Source: Lates calcarifer (taxonomy: Eukaryota > Chordata > Actinopteri > Centropomidae). Taken from it: a stretch of 64,000 bases of DNA. A program made the position numbers and the translations under genes. Shown here piece after piece: positions 1 through 12,200 of this stretch (the first letter of the stretch is position 1; each line of letters starts with the position of its first letter). The notes under the pieces are model-generated. The model made no database searches. It saw only the letters and a program-made list of their open reading frames with translations, and was not told the origin of the DNA. The DNA lies in the NCBI RefSeq assembly GCF_001640805.2, contig NC_066848.1, forward strand, positions 8,075,526 to 8,139,525. Direction: 5' to 3'.

Positions 1-138
1 TCACTGAAAGGTTAAGGTGGTGTGTGTCTTGTCATCAGTCAGCCTCATATGAATAAAATTACACATGCAACACATGCATGCTTGTGTTTAAGTGCAGGTT
101 GCAAACTAATCCAAGGTGGTTAAGCTGTAATCACATAC
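1..138 (-). other. hpse2: HPSE2 intron 10, 5' part only
   Basis: Intronic sequence following the exon 10 donor, cut by the window edge. No other feature seen. Confidence 0.85.
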
Positions 139-284
139 TTGTAGTAACTGGTGCAGTGGGCGTAGATGCGTAGCTTGTCTCGTATGACTCGTCCTGGTTG
201 AGGCTTCCTCTGTAGTCCAGCAACCCGCACCGCTAAAACCCTCGGACCCACCAGACGCTTGAAGACCAGAGAAAACCAGTAATC
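139..284 (-). CDS. hpse2: HPSE2 coding exon 10 (last one inside the window)
   Basis: Acceptor CCCTTACAG|GATTAC, donor TAC AA|GTATGTG. Encodes [39 protein letters not shown] and IYAHCTSYY, 146 bases, phase 0 in and phase 2 out. The split Asn codon is expected to be completed by exon 11 beyond the left edge. Confidence 0.95.
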
Positions 285-3200
285 CTGTAAGGGCAACACC
301 ATTGCATACATAAGCACACAGACAAATTTGGCATTACTTTCATGACAGTATGGAATAATTTCATCATCTTAATGCTCAGGACAGGGTCCACCTGGTTGTT
401 GTTTAAAGATACAATGCCAAGGCAGGCAGGTGCGGAAAGGATGTTTTAAAGACTTGATCTGTCAGACAGCAGGGAAACAGTTTTAAAAGCATTGCCAACT
501 CCACTGTATTTAAATCTAAGGATTTTTATTGAGAGAGACCCTTTATTACAGCAATGCTGGATTCTGGATTTCCCTGAAAGGAAATATTGCTAAAATCTCC
601 ATTTTGTTTATTCAGCCATGAAATGTCCTGGTGATTGTACAAACAGATTAAGTTTCGCAAACTGTGAGAATTAAGAATGTGCCAGCAAAGCAGCTAGTGT
701 GTGACGGGGTAAAAAAAAAAGAAGATATACTCCACAAAAATGTCAGATCCAAATATGTCAGCACTCTGACACTCAACATTTAGTTGGAGCTGATTGTCCT
801 ATGTAACATGTCACATTGTATCTAACAACTGCTGACCGGTTTAGAACTGACAGGTCTTAAATATGACATTTTTATAAAATATTATGCTCAATCATGAATT
901 GCTGTTTTCTGTTATCATTGTTGAGTGGTCCATGATTCTGTGTCTCACTCTATAGACTACACAGACTCAACACCTCTCCAAGAGACCCAGAACAACATGT
1001 GTTCCTCAGGAAGTTCCCATGCAATCCTGCATATGGCAACATTTAAGGGCTTCTTTTTTCCATGCAGGCTTTAACTTAATTTGCTGCCAAGGCATCGAAG
1101 AAGCAGAGCACAGTATGGAACTGTATAGTGCTGGCCACAGGCACAGAGATGGATGGATGAATGTATGACCAGAATTGTGATCTGTGATCATTACATTGTG
1201 TATAAAACACAGAACAGTTATGAGTCTGGAGTTTTATTTGCGCAAGATGGCCAGAGAGGTGCTACATACCCTTGCTTTGTTTTGAAATTTCAAAACTCAA
1301 GGAAAAGAAACCGTCATAAATGTATATATTTTAAACTACAGCCGTGTTACAATCCCGGACCAGAACATGAATTGGACAGATATAAAGCTCAAATTTTTGG
1401 GAAACGTCAGCTGAGATCCTAAACCTTCCGTGGTCTGAGTGTCTGCCTGTTTTCCTGTCTAATTGCCTGTCTCGCTCCCTGTCCTTTTTGCCCCCAGCTC
1501 TTCTTATCTGGATAGACAGACAGATGAACAGAAAGAAAGACATCAGTTGGTGGAACAATCATCACTTTCACATTCAATCAAAGTACCATATGCACCAAGA
1601 AACAGAGAGCAATAGAGACAGGAACACGTAAAGCAGTAACATGTCAAGGACTCCAGAAAAGTAAAACAACACACCAGAGACCAATCAAATCTCAGCTGCA
1701 CGGTGAAGGGAACAGAGGACAGTAACAAGGAGAGTAACAATTAACCTCTAGTGTTTTACTAAATGGGTCAAATGACAGTCAGATTGCCTGGTTGAGACCG
1801 TGTTAATGTCTCAGCATCCCGGTAGTTCAACATTTCAGCGTTTTTCATTTAAATGGATCCATGAAGAAGTTAACAATCTCTAGCAAGTTTTAACTGGGCT
1901 TCCCAAAAGGTAACAGCTGTTGAAAATGAAGACAGAAAAACATCTCCAGGAAAAGGTAAAAATATCTACAAGTGTACCCACAATATCCAGAGTCATGAAG
2001 GTCTGCAAGTTGGGGGTTCAACATGGGGAGAGGGGGCAATTTGAGACCAGATATATTTAAGTGCAGTTTCATCTCCCTGCTTTGTACGTGAGAAAGAAAT
2101 ATTTGTTCTGACTCTATTATAATATGATTATAATATGATTTTACCTGCTACTTATTGACATTTCTGTTCCTCAACGCTGAAATAGGAGCAAAAAGTGAGA
2201 GGTATAAGTGTGGAAAAAGTTGAAGTGGTTGAGTCATTCAGTCGGCCGGGGGCTTTGACTGGATTGTACCAACGGGGGAGTCATCCTATAGGGGAAGGGG
2301 CCAGGTCGTAAATTTCCCATGCAGTGGACAGGTTGGCCCTGCAGTGAATTCTCTCAGCAGGTAGGCTGGTGCAGCCTTCAGACATCCAGCCATGTTAAAA
2401 GCATTGTGATCCAAGCGGGAGACCGTCATTCCCAGAAAAATAATGGAGACGAGGAGGGAAGAAAAATGGAGCCATCTTGATTGTTTAATATCTTATAGTT
2501 GAAGAGAGGCAGAAGAAAGAAGAACTAAATAGGGGTTTGGTTAAAAATTATTGGCAGATTTTACAGAGGTGATTAGTTCATGCGCTCAATACTCAATAAC
2601 GTTAGCAGTTGGTGGTATTTTGGGATTGGATTGGGATCATTCTAGCTGCTTTTTCTGACTAAAGACATAAGAGATTAATCTTGAATAATAATAAATGCTT
2701 GCTAAATGCCTCAATTCCATCATATTTCTCCTTTATTGTAGGCACATTAAATTCCCTGTACATGTCCTTAATGTAAGCCTCTCACCCCTGCTCTGCCTCA
2801 GCTGAATATAATTTTTTATTTTTTATGAATTTAATAAATCTTTTTTATGCACCTGGCTCATGATAGCATTTTAACACACTCCTCCTTCACACTTCTCCTT
2901 TATTATTTTTTTTTTACCAGCAAAATGAGATCAGTTTAATACTATGGCAAGACTTAAAATTCACCCTTTTTATTAATTTATTTTGATCAATAAAATACCA
3001 TGGGACATCTTAAGTTTAACTTTGAGTACAATAAAGGAACATTAAGACCTCAAACCTTGTTATATTTCAAACTGATCCTGCAGAAATAAATAAGAGAAAA
3101 CGACGTATTTCAGATGATTAATACAGTGCTGTGGACTAAGCTTATTGTATTTCTTTTGCAACATTATTGAGACCAAACCACAGAGGAACTTGGGACTGGG

Positions 3201-6200
3201 CAGTTCCATTTCACACAGTGTTGCAGGCTATTTTACTAACATGCCTGTGTATCAGCATCTCAGGTTACAAATCTCTCACCGGCCGACTGTCCCGCACAGA
3301 GAAGCACACAGTTGTGATGGGGGTTGAGGGAAGGAGTGACACTGTCCTGAGTTACTGACAAAGGGCTAAGGTTACATGGCATTTCGCCCCCGCGTCTATC
3401 CACTCATCACCACTAAACGCCTTTCATCTCAGCTAATAGCTCCCACGGGAAAGAGCGAGAGGTGCCATCGAGGCACTGGGTCTAGTACAGAGGAGGTATG
3501 GAGCATAATGGGACTGCTCATTTCAGATCCCTGTTATTATGATGAAGAGGGGTGAGTTGAGGCCCTGACAAAGTGAACCAATAACCATTCTAATCCTTAC
3601 TGAACTGAAGTTGAGAGACTTACAGGTAAAGGGTGAAAGTGCTGGTCCACAAGGTGCGTGTATCCGTAGTCGAAGAACGAGTGACGCAACACAACATCTA
3701 TCCCCTGCATTGCAGCCATACCCAGCGTGTTCACCCACCTGGAATACAGATGAACATGTACACATGCCTGATTCAGTTCATGGTGGTATCATTATCTACA
3801 GAACACAAAAAAATGGTTTCTTAAGAAGCTATCGTATGATTTCAGCACTTACAGAAAGCCAGCAGCATATGTGTCAGAAAGATTACTGATGCCTCCTGCC
3901 CACGCCGGCCCCAGTCCACCAAGCCACACCTTCTTACCAGGAGTATGTGTGTTCACAACCTGCAGTGAGTGATGGAAACACAGGTGTAACGAAATCCATG
4001 ATGAAAGGACTTTCATGTATGCAAATAGACACAGAAATATATATATAAAAAAAGACACAGAATAATAATAATGCACATAAGTGTATACAAACCAGAAACG
4101 CAAAAACCCAATCTTATTGACTTTGGTGATGCACAGAAGAACCCCACTCCTGTTACATTTCACTGAATGTTTTAAGTTTTGTTCTTAAATGATTGCATCT
4201 TTTTCCCTGAGGCACTTTGGCACTGTTCATCTCTGAAAATTCAGCAAGTCTGCCACAGCAGCCAGTGTTGTTAATATTACCTTATGGTGGACTCAACCCT
4301 TTTACCCTGAGGGTTCACTCTTGTGGGTTTGCACATATGGCTTTATCGTCACAAAAACTGGCTGAGGACTGAAATGATCCATAACTTGGCAAACTCAAAA
4401 GAAATGCAAATAAATGGCATGATTAAAATTTGTTATTTCTTCATATCCTCCCTCAAGGTTGTCTGGAAGTGTAAACTGATAGAGAATTTATTTAGATTTA
4501 ACAGGGGAAAAGAACTAAGACGGGAACTCTGAAATATACACCAGATATTAACTTAATTTTGACATCAGATTTAGAACTGATCTCAGACCACTTCAGAATT
4601 AGTTGATGTGGATATATGTAGTTTTATGCACAGTATATATTACTAAGTTACATTACAGAACTTAGAGGGAAACTTGCATACCTTGGTTACTTTCGTGATC
4701 TGCTCTGTCAGTGTGTCCAACAGACGAGTTTTTAGGAAATCCTCCACTTTGTTCACTCTGCCATCCATGTAATAACTGTAATGGGAATGCAGGGAAAAGG
4801 CTGTGAGAGAAACAATCTGTGCTCTTCCGCAAGCAATAAACATATGATTCTTATTACAGCGCAGCACATATTAAAACACTAAACTGATATGTACAAACTT
4901 CATTTTGATTTTCCATCCATCCATGCAAGCATCCACCCTACCTGCTTAATCTGTCCAGTTTGATCTTGTAAAACCTACATTTAAAATCAATCTAAAGTTG
5001 AAGTTAAGATGTGTAATAAAAAATCCAAACTAAGAACAATTTTCATTGTTCTTTCAACTATGATGAACAAGGGCTGACATATTCAATTACACTTTAGTGG
5101 ACTGAAAATCCAATTCTGTGTCAAAATGTGGGATTGCATAACAGAGGGATTAGAAGCGCTGAGATTTCAAACTGAGACTGAACAATGCAGACATCCATCT
5201 GTGGCGATCCTGTGTGCGAGCGATGAAGACAAAAATACAGATGATAATGAGAGATGATGTTAAGAGAGCATGATGAGAGAAGAATTTATTGGTAGTTAGA
5301 GCCAAAGTCCTGAGGAACATCGCCCTGCGGGCAGACAGAAAGCCTTTCCAAGATCCTCTGAAAGAGTCCAAGAGAAGAAAACATGAGAGCTACAACCAGA
5401 CACTCTAGTTCATGTTTCAGGTGCTGCAAAACACATTTACATCTTATTTGCACAGCAGAAGAGAAAAAAAAGTTGTATGAGATTTAAAATCTAACTGCAA
5501 TGCGAATGACAGCCTATCAATCCAACAGTGAGTAAATTACAGTATCTCTTATGATAAGTTAGAGTTAGGGTAAGGACAACCCAACCACTTCACCCTAAAT
5601 ATATATGTGCGAACATTAGTATAAATGGTAGCATTAACATCACTAAGAACACCCAACATTGTTGAAATTGTAAACAGATAAAGATACATCATTCAGCCAC
5701 AACATTAACTGGTTTTAATCTTGGGGCTGGTCAGTGTACATTCCATGGTTTAGTTACAGTGTTCCAAACCAAAACTTCAACAAGCTGGGAGGAAATCTGT
5801 TTGAGTTCAAGAGTGCTATTAGTCCCTGTGACAGCATCACACAGTGTTAAAGTTCATTAGCCAACTGATCTTCATGGTCAGGTAACTCCAGATCTTACAT
5901 TATTATTCTGAGTGCTACTCAAACATCATTCAACCTCAATCAAAGACAGTGTGAGCGGTTTTTGAGGTTTGTTTTTTTTTGGCTGTACATATTTGATGGA
6001 CTGATTTACAGTATATTAGTCTAAAATGGACCACTTAATATTTATCATTTACTTTTTGGCAAACAGCAGCAAGATTTGAATGGATGGATAGATGGATGGA
6101 TGGATAAATTTAATGAATGAATTTAACATCCACTTGTGAATATCCCGCCCTGTAGGATAGTATTTTATATACTTTGCTCTGGATTTGCAGAATGATATCA

Positions 6201-9200
6201 TCATTATAATAGTGCAAACTTACATTTGTAAATTTTATAACCCTGTATGTCATATAAGGAGAAGCAAAATCATAGGCAACAAATGACCCATGTAGACCCT
6301 AACCCACAGAGAGATATTGTTTGGCACCAAACCACCAAATATTTAGTTAAATTGAAAGGAAAAAAAGTAACTCCTTAATCTTTAAATCCTTATGCATTCA
6401 TTGGAACTATTTTTATGATACCATGACATAATGAAAGTAATAACAGATGCAACACCTGTTAATTAGAGATTCAAAAGATGACTCATTGCAGAGCAGATTT
6501 CTCCTCTGAATCCTCTAAAGCAACAAATGTTATTAATAATGTACCAGACCAGCTCAGTCAAGCCCTTCTTAAATCTGAAAATGTTTTGTGCCAATTTAGC
6601 TTTTCTTTTTCTTTCCCAAAGCCAGAGAGCACTCCAAGAAAACTATGATAGGCAATTTACCATTGAGCAAATTAAGTTAGAGAATGCTAGGCAAGAGCAG
6701 ATTTCATCAAAAGTTCATGGGGAACAATGTCAAGGAAGAATTACATTGTATTGTGAATAATAAGGCTGGAAGATTTCAAAACAAAGGTCAAACCTCTGTT
6801 GAACCTGTTTTGGAAAAGTCTGTGGAAATGACAGATGTGTCAACAAAACTGCTGAGAGTAAAGCTGAATTTTGTTCATGTGGGGTAAAGCAGTTTTGCAA
6901 TTGGAGCTTAACCTCGTTGAAATTTTAGTCACAGTGTTGGAAAAGTCCCAAGCGCCTGGCCTCAAACTGTAAACAACGTGGGGATTAAGTCATAGCTTTA
7001 TACAAATTATTTGGTTATCCTGTCATCTTTCCAGAGAGTGCGCAATAATTCTTCAGTCCAGATCCCAGGGAAAGAAATTCCAGTTCATATATGGAAACAG
7101 ATTTTTTTTTTTAAGTTATTATAACTATATGTTGAGCCATACATCAGTACCATTGGGATTTTTTTGCTATGGTCTCTAAAAGCATCAGATAAGAAGGAAA
7201 GATAAGCTTTCTTCACTAAACATTCAAATTTGCTGGTTCACTGGAGGAGTAACCTCACAGAGAAATGAATATGTAGAAAAACTGATCTAGTATTTTGGCC
7301 AGGATTGAGGGGATCTTAGCTTGGTATTCATACAATTGCTCAAGTCTAAGCTCCTAAAACATAACCAAGAACTTTTCCTTCAAAAACTTACATGATACTT
7401 TAGCTGCCAGAATGACCAGAATTCAATAAAATGCCAAAATGAACAACACTCTGTTCCAATGTTTTCAGACAAAGATCCAATTGGTCAGCTTGTTTTACAC
7501 AGCTCTAACCAAGCACCAGCACCACATCAAAGTCAGATCACAAACATAACTGTTAACACAGAAATATAGAACAGACTATATATATATGTGGTCAAATCAG
7601 ACAGGGATAGATAGAAGCAGAGGTTAAAGAGTATCATTACCAATAATGGAAAAACACTCATCTGAAAGTTGCATTTTAAATTTTACTTGAATATAATTGT
7701 ACTAAAGTATCAAAAGTACAGAATAATAATGGTTCCTTTCACATCAATTTTGTGCTATGGAGGACATTTTTTGGTGAATAATGCGAACATCCTCTGCATT
7801 GATTCCACTCCTCATCTTTTAAACACCTATTCTGTAAAGTTCTGGTGGAGTAAAATGGAAATAAGTACAGCATGAGTAGGGTCTATAGAAATATACTTGT
7901 GTAACTGCACATCTAAGGGCCATCTGGTGTAGCAAGAGATTTGGGGTGAGTGGAGGGATAGCAAAGTAAAAGGAGGATGTGTTCCTTGATGTGGTCCAGC
8001 AGGTTATCATCAGATCAATCATTACATAACAGCGGAGAGATATGTAGCTTCCCTCAGGAATGCCATCAGTAAATTTACAGTCCCTCTGTGATTTTCAGAC
8101 TAGTCTGAAAATCTTTAACATCTCTTTTTTCTCCTCTCAGCCATAAATAAGCAGCACACCAGGATCTCTGGCATGCAGTACCACTGTCATTCTGACAAGG
8201 AACAAGAAAGATGTGGGTATAATGTGTCATCCTGGTGTGTTCAAAATGTGACCGCTTATCTGTAAAGAGTAAATCCAGTAAGCCTCACTTTCAGGCCACA
8301 GTGCTTTGTACAAGAAGTGCTCATTTTCAAACGCAAGGGTCATTAAAGTGCACCTTTCATCACTTCATTATTAAAAGAGTTTAGCAGGGGGTGTTTGCTT
8401 GCTTGCTTCACACTCAGATGTTCACACCACTAATACCCACTGTTGAAACAATCAGGGCTCACACTAAGTGTGTTGCTCAGGGGCATCTAAACAGCAAACC
8501 TTTTGAAAAGGGGGTGAATTTGTCTCGTTCACTTTTCTTGCTCATATTTTCTCAGCTAGAACTGGCAGCCCTCTGGTCACACACATTTAACTGGCCTAAT
8601 TCTCTCACCATGAAGCAGCCCATTAGGTAAGGCAGAACACATTTACTATACTTAACAGTACATGCTAACATTTGCTAATTAGCATCGAGTGCAGCTGAGG
8701 CTGCTGGGAATGTTATCAGTTTTGTCATAAACCAAAGTATTAGTCAACAAATGACATTTGGACCTTGTGATGGCAGAAGAAATGTGAAGTATCACCACAG
8801 TGCGCGATTTATTTTTAGTTCATCCTGTGAGAAACAGGAATATCTGTAGCTGATTTTATAGCAATCCATCAAATTGCTATTGAGACATGTCATTTAAAAC
8901 CACAATGTCAAGCTCATGGTGGCGTCAAGGGAAAAGTCAAGGATTACCAAGGTGGTTTAGATTCATCCTCTGGGAACCATAAATGTCTGTAAAATGTTTT
9001 ATGGGATATGTCAGCCTGGGCCAAAGAGGTGGACCAACTGGCTGACCAACAGAATAATGTTGGCTCTCTGTGAGCCAAGCTGTCAGCATGGCTAAAAAGG
9101 AGAAATGTTTTTTTTTTTTCATTCATTTGGGTGAATTGACCCTTTAACTTACTTTTTAACATTTGTGGATAAGAGTTTAAGTGATCTGAAACGAAAACAG

Positions 9201-12200
9201 AGAAGAAAAACTTGTGCATCCAGACATCCAGGCAAGCATGTTTGGAAAGAAATTCGGAAAGAAAACTTAATATTGCAGAAAGATGGAAAGGCAGAGACGA
9301 GACAGAAAGATTAAGAGAGAATGACTAAACATTCTGATCATGTTTTGTTGGGGAATCCAACAATGGATGAGCAGTAACTGAGACAAGATGCTGCAAACTA
9401 CAGTGTTGTGGAAAAAACGTCATAACATAATGCAAACCACATATCAATGTTTCGTGATCTGGAGGTACACAAATATTTCACTACATAACCAACATGTTTC
9501 ATCACCACAAGCTCCAACACAACACCTCTGACTGTAACCCGCAGACAGACGTACTCTCAACAAAGCCATATGATGCTCTACACTGCTCTATAATTAATGT
9601 TTCCAACCTACTATGCTTAATAAAAAAAAATGAGCCAGCTGTAGAGGAGTAAAACCTGTGTCGTAGACGTGTTAATGAGTGGTCTCCACTTTTATTAGTT
9701 TGGCTTCTTTTGTAGAGGTCAGAGTTTCTGTCACGCAGCCTGGTTAGACTGGAATCTGGACCTCTAGTGTAAAATGGGCTAATTGACAGAGGGAATGAGC
9801 CAGAGCATATGGTTTGATTTTAACAGTGTGGGTGGTGTTTTTCTAAGCCTTACTGACAGCCCTTCCTCCTTCCGTTTCTTCTAATTTCTCCTAATTAGAC
9901 CTGACCTTCACCTTAATGACCACTCACTCAGCGCACACAGGGCTTGTCTGGGCTTACAGCGGGTGTGTCTTTTTGTAGACATTTTACATATGTGCATACA
10001 GAAAAACAGATAAAACATGAGGAAAAAGATCAAACCACTGATATGTTTGTATGCATTCCTACACTATGTGCAATAGACAAATGGCAGGTGTTACTAATTT
10101 AACGCACACTCTCGCTCTCTGGTTCATTTTCCTGTTGTTCCATTTGCAGGATAAACACAGTTCTCCACATTATGCATCAGCCTCTCTCAGCAACAGTGTT
10201 AATAGTGGTTATTACTGGCTACTGCATATACAGTGTGGCGATAATGGTGGAAAAGCACAACATGGTCTGTGCTGTTAGATTTATGGTTAGTTAAGTGAGC
10301 AGTCTACTGTTTCAGAAGACTGCAGGTTGATTCTGGGGTTTTCTATGGACAGAATAATAAAGTAGAAAAAAAGGGTAAAATACCTACTGTTGCCACGTAA
10401 CTGCATCTACAACGGAGCCAGCGTTCCTCATGAACCTGAAAGTCAGAAAAACAGAGGTACCTTTACCTGAGTGGCACTTTTCCTAAGTATGTATGTATAT
10501 ATACACCAATCAGCCATAACATTAAAACCACTAACAGCTGAAGTGAATAACATTCATCATCTTGTTACAAGAGATGATGAGGAACCATGAGTCCTTCATT
10601 CATCTGGATGTTACTTTGACATGCACTACCCACCTAAACATTGTTTTAGACCAATGGCAACAACACTCCCCAATGTCAGGAGCCTCCGCCAGCAGGATAA
10701 TGCTCTCACCGCAACTCACAGGACCCAATGAATCTGCTGCCAATGTCCCAGTGCCAGACACTATAGGAGATCTTCAGAGATCCCATGTCCAAGCCCCAAC
10801 AGGTCAGAGCTGTTTTAAATAAGTCCCCCAGTGTGAGGGGGACCGATGCAATATTAGGTAGGTCCCACAGGTACTGAATCAGATGGGATCTGAGGAGTTT
10901 GGAACCCAGCTCAACAGCTTTGATTCTTTGTTGTGTTCCCCGAGACATTTCTGAGCAGTTTTTGTGGCAACAACACCAGTGTTGTTGCCATTGGAGGGGT
11001 ATGTGCTTGGTTTGTGACAATATTTAGGTGGGTCGTACGAGACAATGTAATGTCCAAATGAATGTCAGGACCAAAGGTTCCTCAGCAGAACACTGTGTTA
11101 TAACGAGATGATCGATGTTATTCACTTCATCCACCAGTGGTCATAATGTTATGGCTGATCAATGTATATATGTGAGTGTGTGTGTGTGTGTTATATGTTG
11201 CTTATTTAAAGACCCACAGAACTGGTCCTCTGGATCTGGCATATGTGAATTTGTCACAATAATGAATATAATAATATAATACAAACATTTAACAATAGTT
11301 TTCCTTTATGTTCACTATATATAAAATGTTTTAAGTAATATTGGAAATCTGTGAACTATAAAAATGGAAAATCAGTTCAAAGTGTTTTTTGGAGCTGTTT
11401 CTGCAGCCTGCAGAGTTTGATTTCAGTTTGTTAAATTCAAACTCCAAACATCTCCTGAGGACACAAAAACTGTTATGAACTCAGTGTACCTTTTAATGGA
11501 CTCATCCTGTGCACAAATACAAACTCTACACACACACTTCTGCTGTCTGCCTTCCTCCCGAGCTTTTGCGTCTGTGCGCGCGTGTGTGTATGTTTCCTAG
11601 TCTACCTGGCCCAAATCGCTCCATATTTGGGAGTATCAACTTGTGTCTCTAAACATCATGTCACAGAAACACAACTTTCACCGCTCTGGCTTGTTTAGTC
11701 TGTGCAGCGCCGCTATTTGGACTGTTGAGCAGCTCAGACTCTAATTCATCTTATTTCCTGAGAGCAGCGGAGTAGTTGGGCTGTCAAACACAAGAGCCAC
11801 CTCCTCGTAACAGTGTCAAACACACAAGAATCACCCCGTCGTTAAATGTGACACCCGTGACCCATGGATACTCCAACTCTCTCCTCTTCATCCTCTCAGT
11901 CCTCCTCCTCTTCTCACCACTCATCTTCTACATCCTCCCTTTCCCCTGCTGAGTCCACTGCTCATCAATTAGTCTGAACTGTACACACACTGCTGCACAC
12001 AAACACTCACCTCTTGTTTATGAGTAAATTTGAACTGTCAGTACTCAGTGAGATAAACAGCAGTTCCTAATGGTTTCACTGATTTAAGTAGCTCAAGTAC
12101 ATAGAGGAGGTAGCTCCATATCCAATTATTCTTTCTCCTCTTTCCTCCAATGACCTGTCACAATGTGTGTGGTTGCAGAGAGGAGCTGGAGACATATTCA

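Larger units (their letters stand above)
4776..10387 (-). other. hpse2: HPSE2 intron 6 (5.6 kb)
   Basis: Contains a minimal Tc1-like inverted-repeat remnant at 5691-5739 and a (TGGA)n simple repeat near 6080-6105. Otherwise AT-rich intronic DNA with nothing recognisable. Confidence 0.8.
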
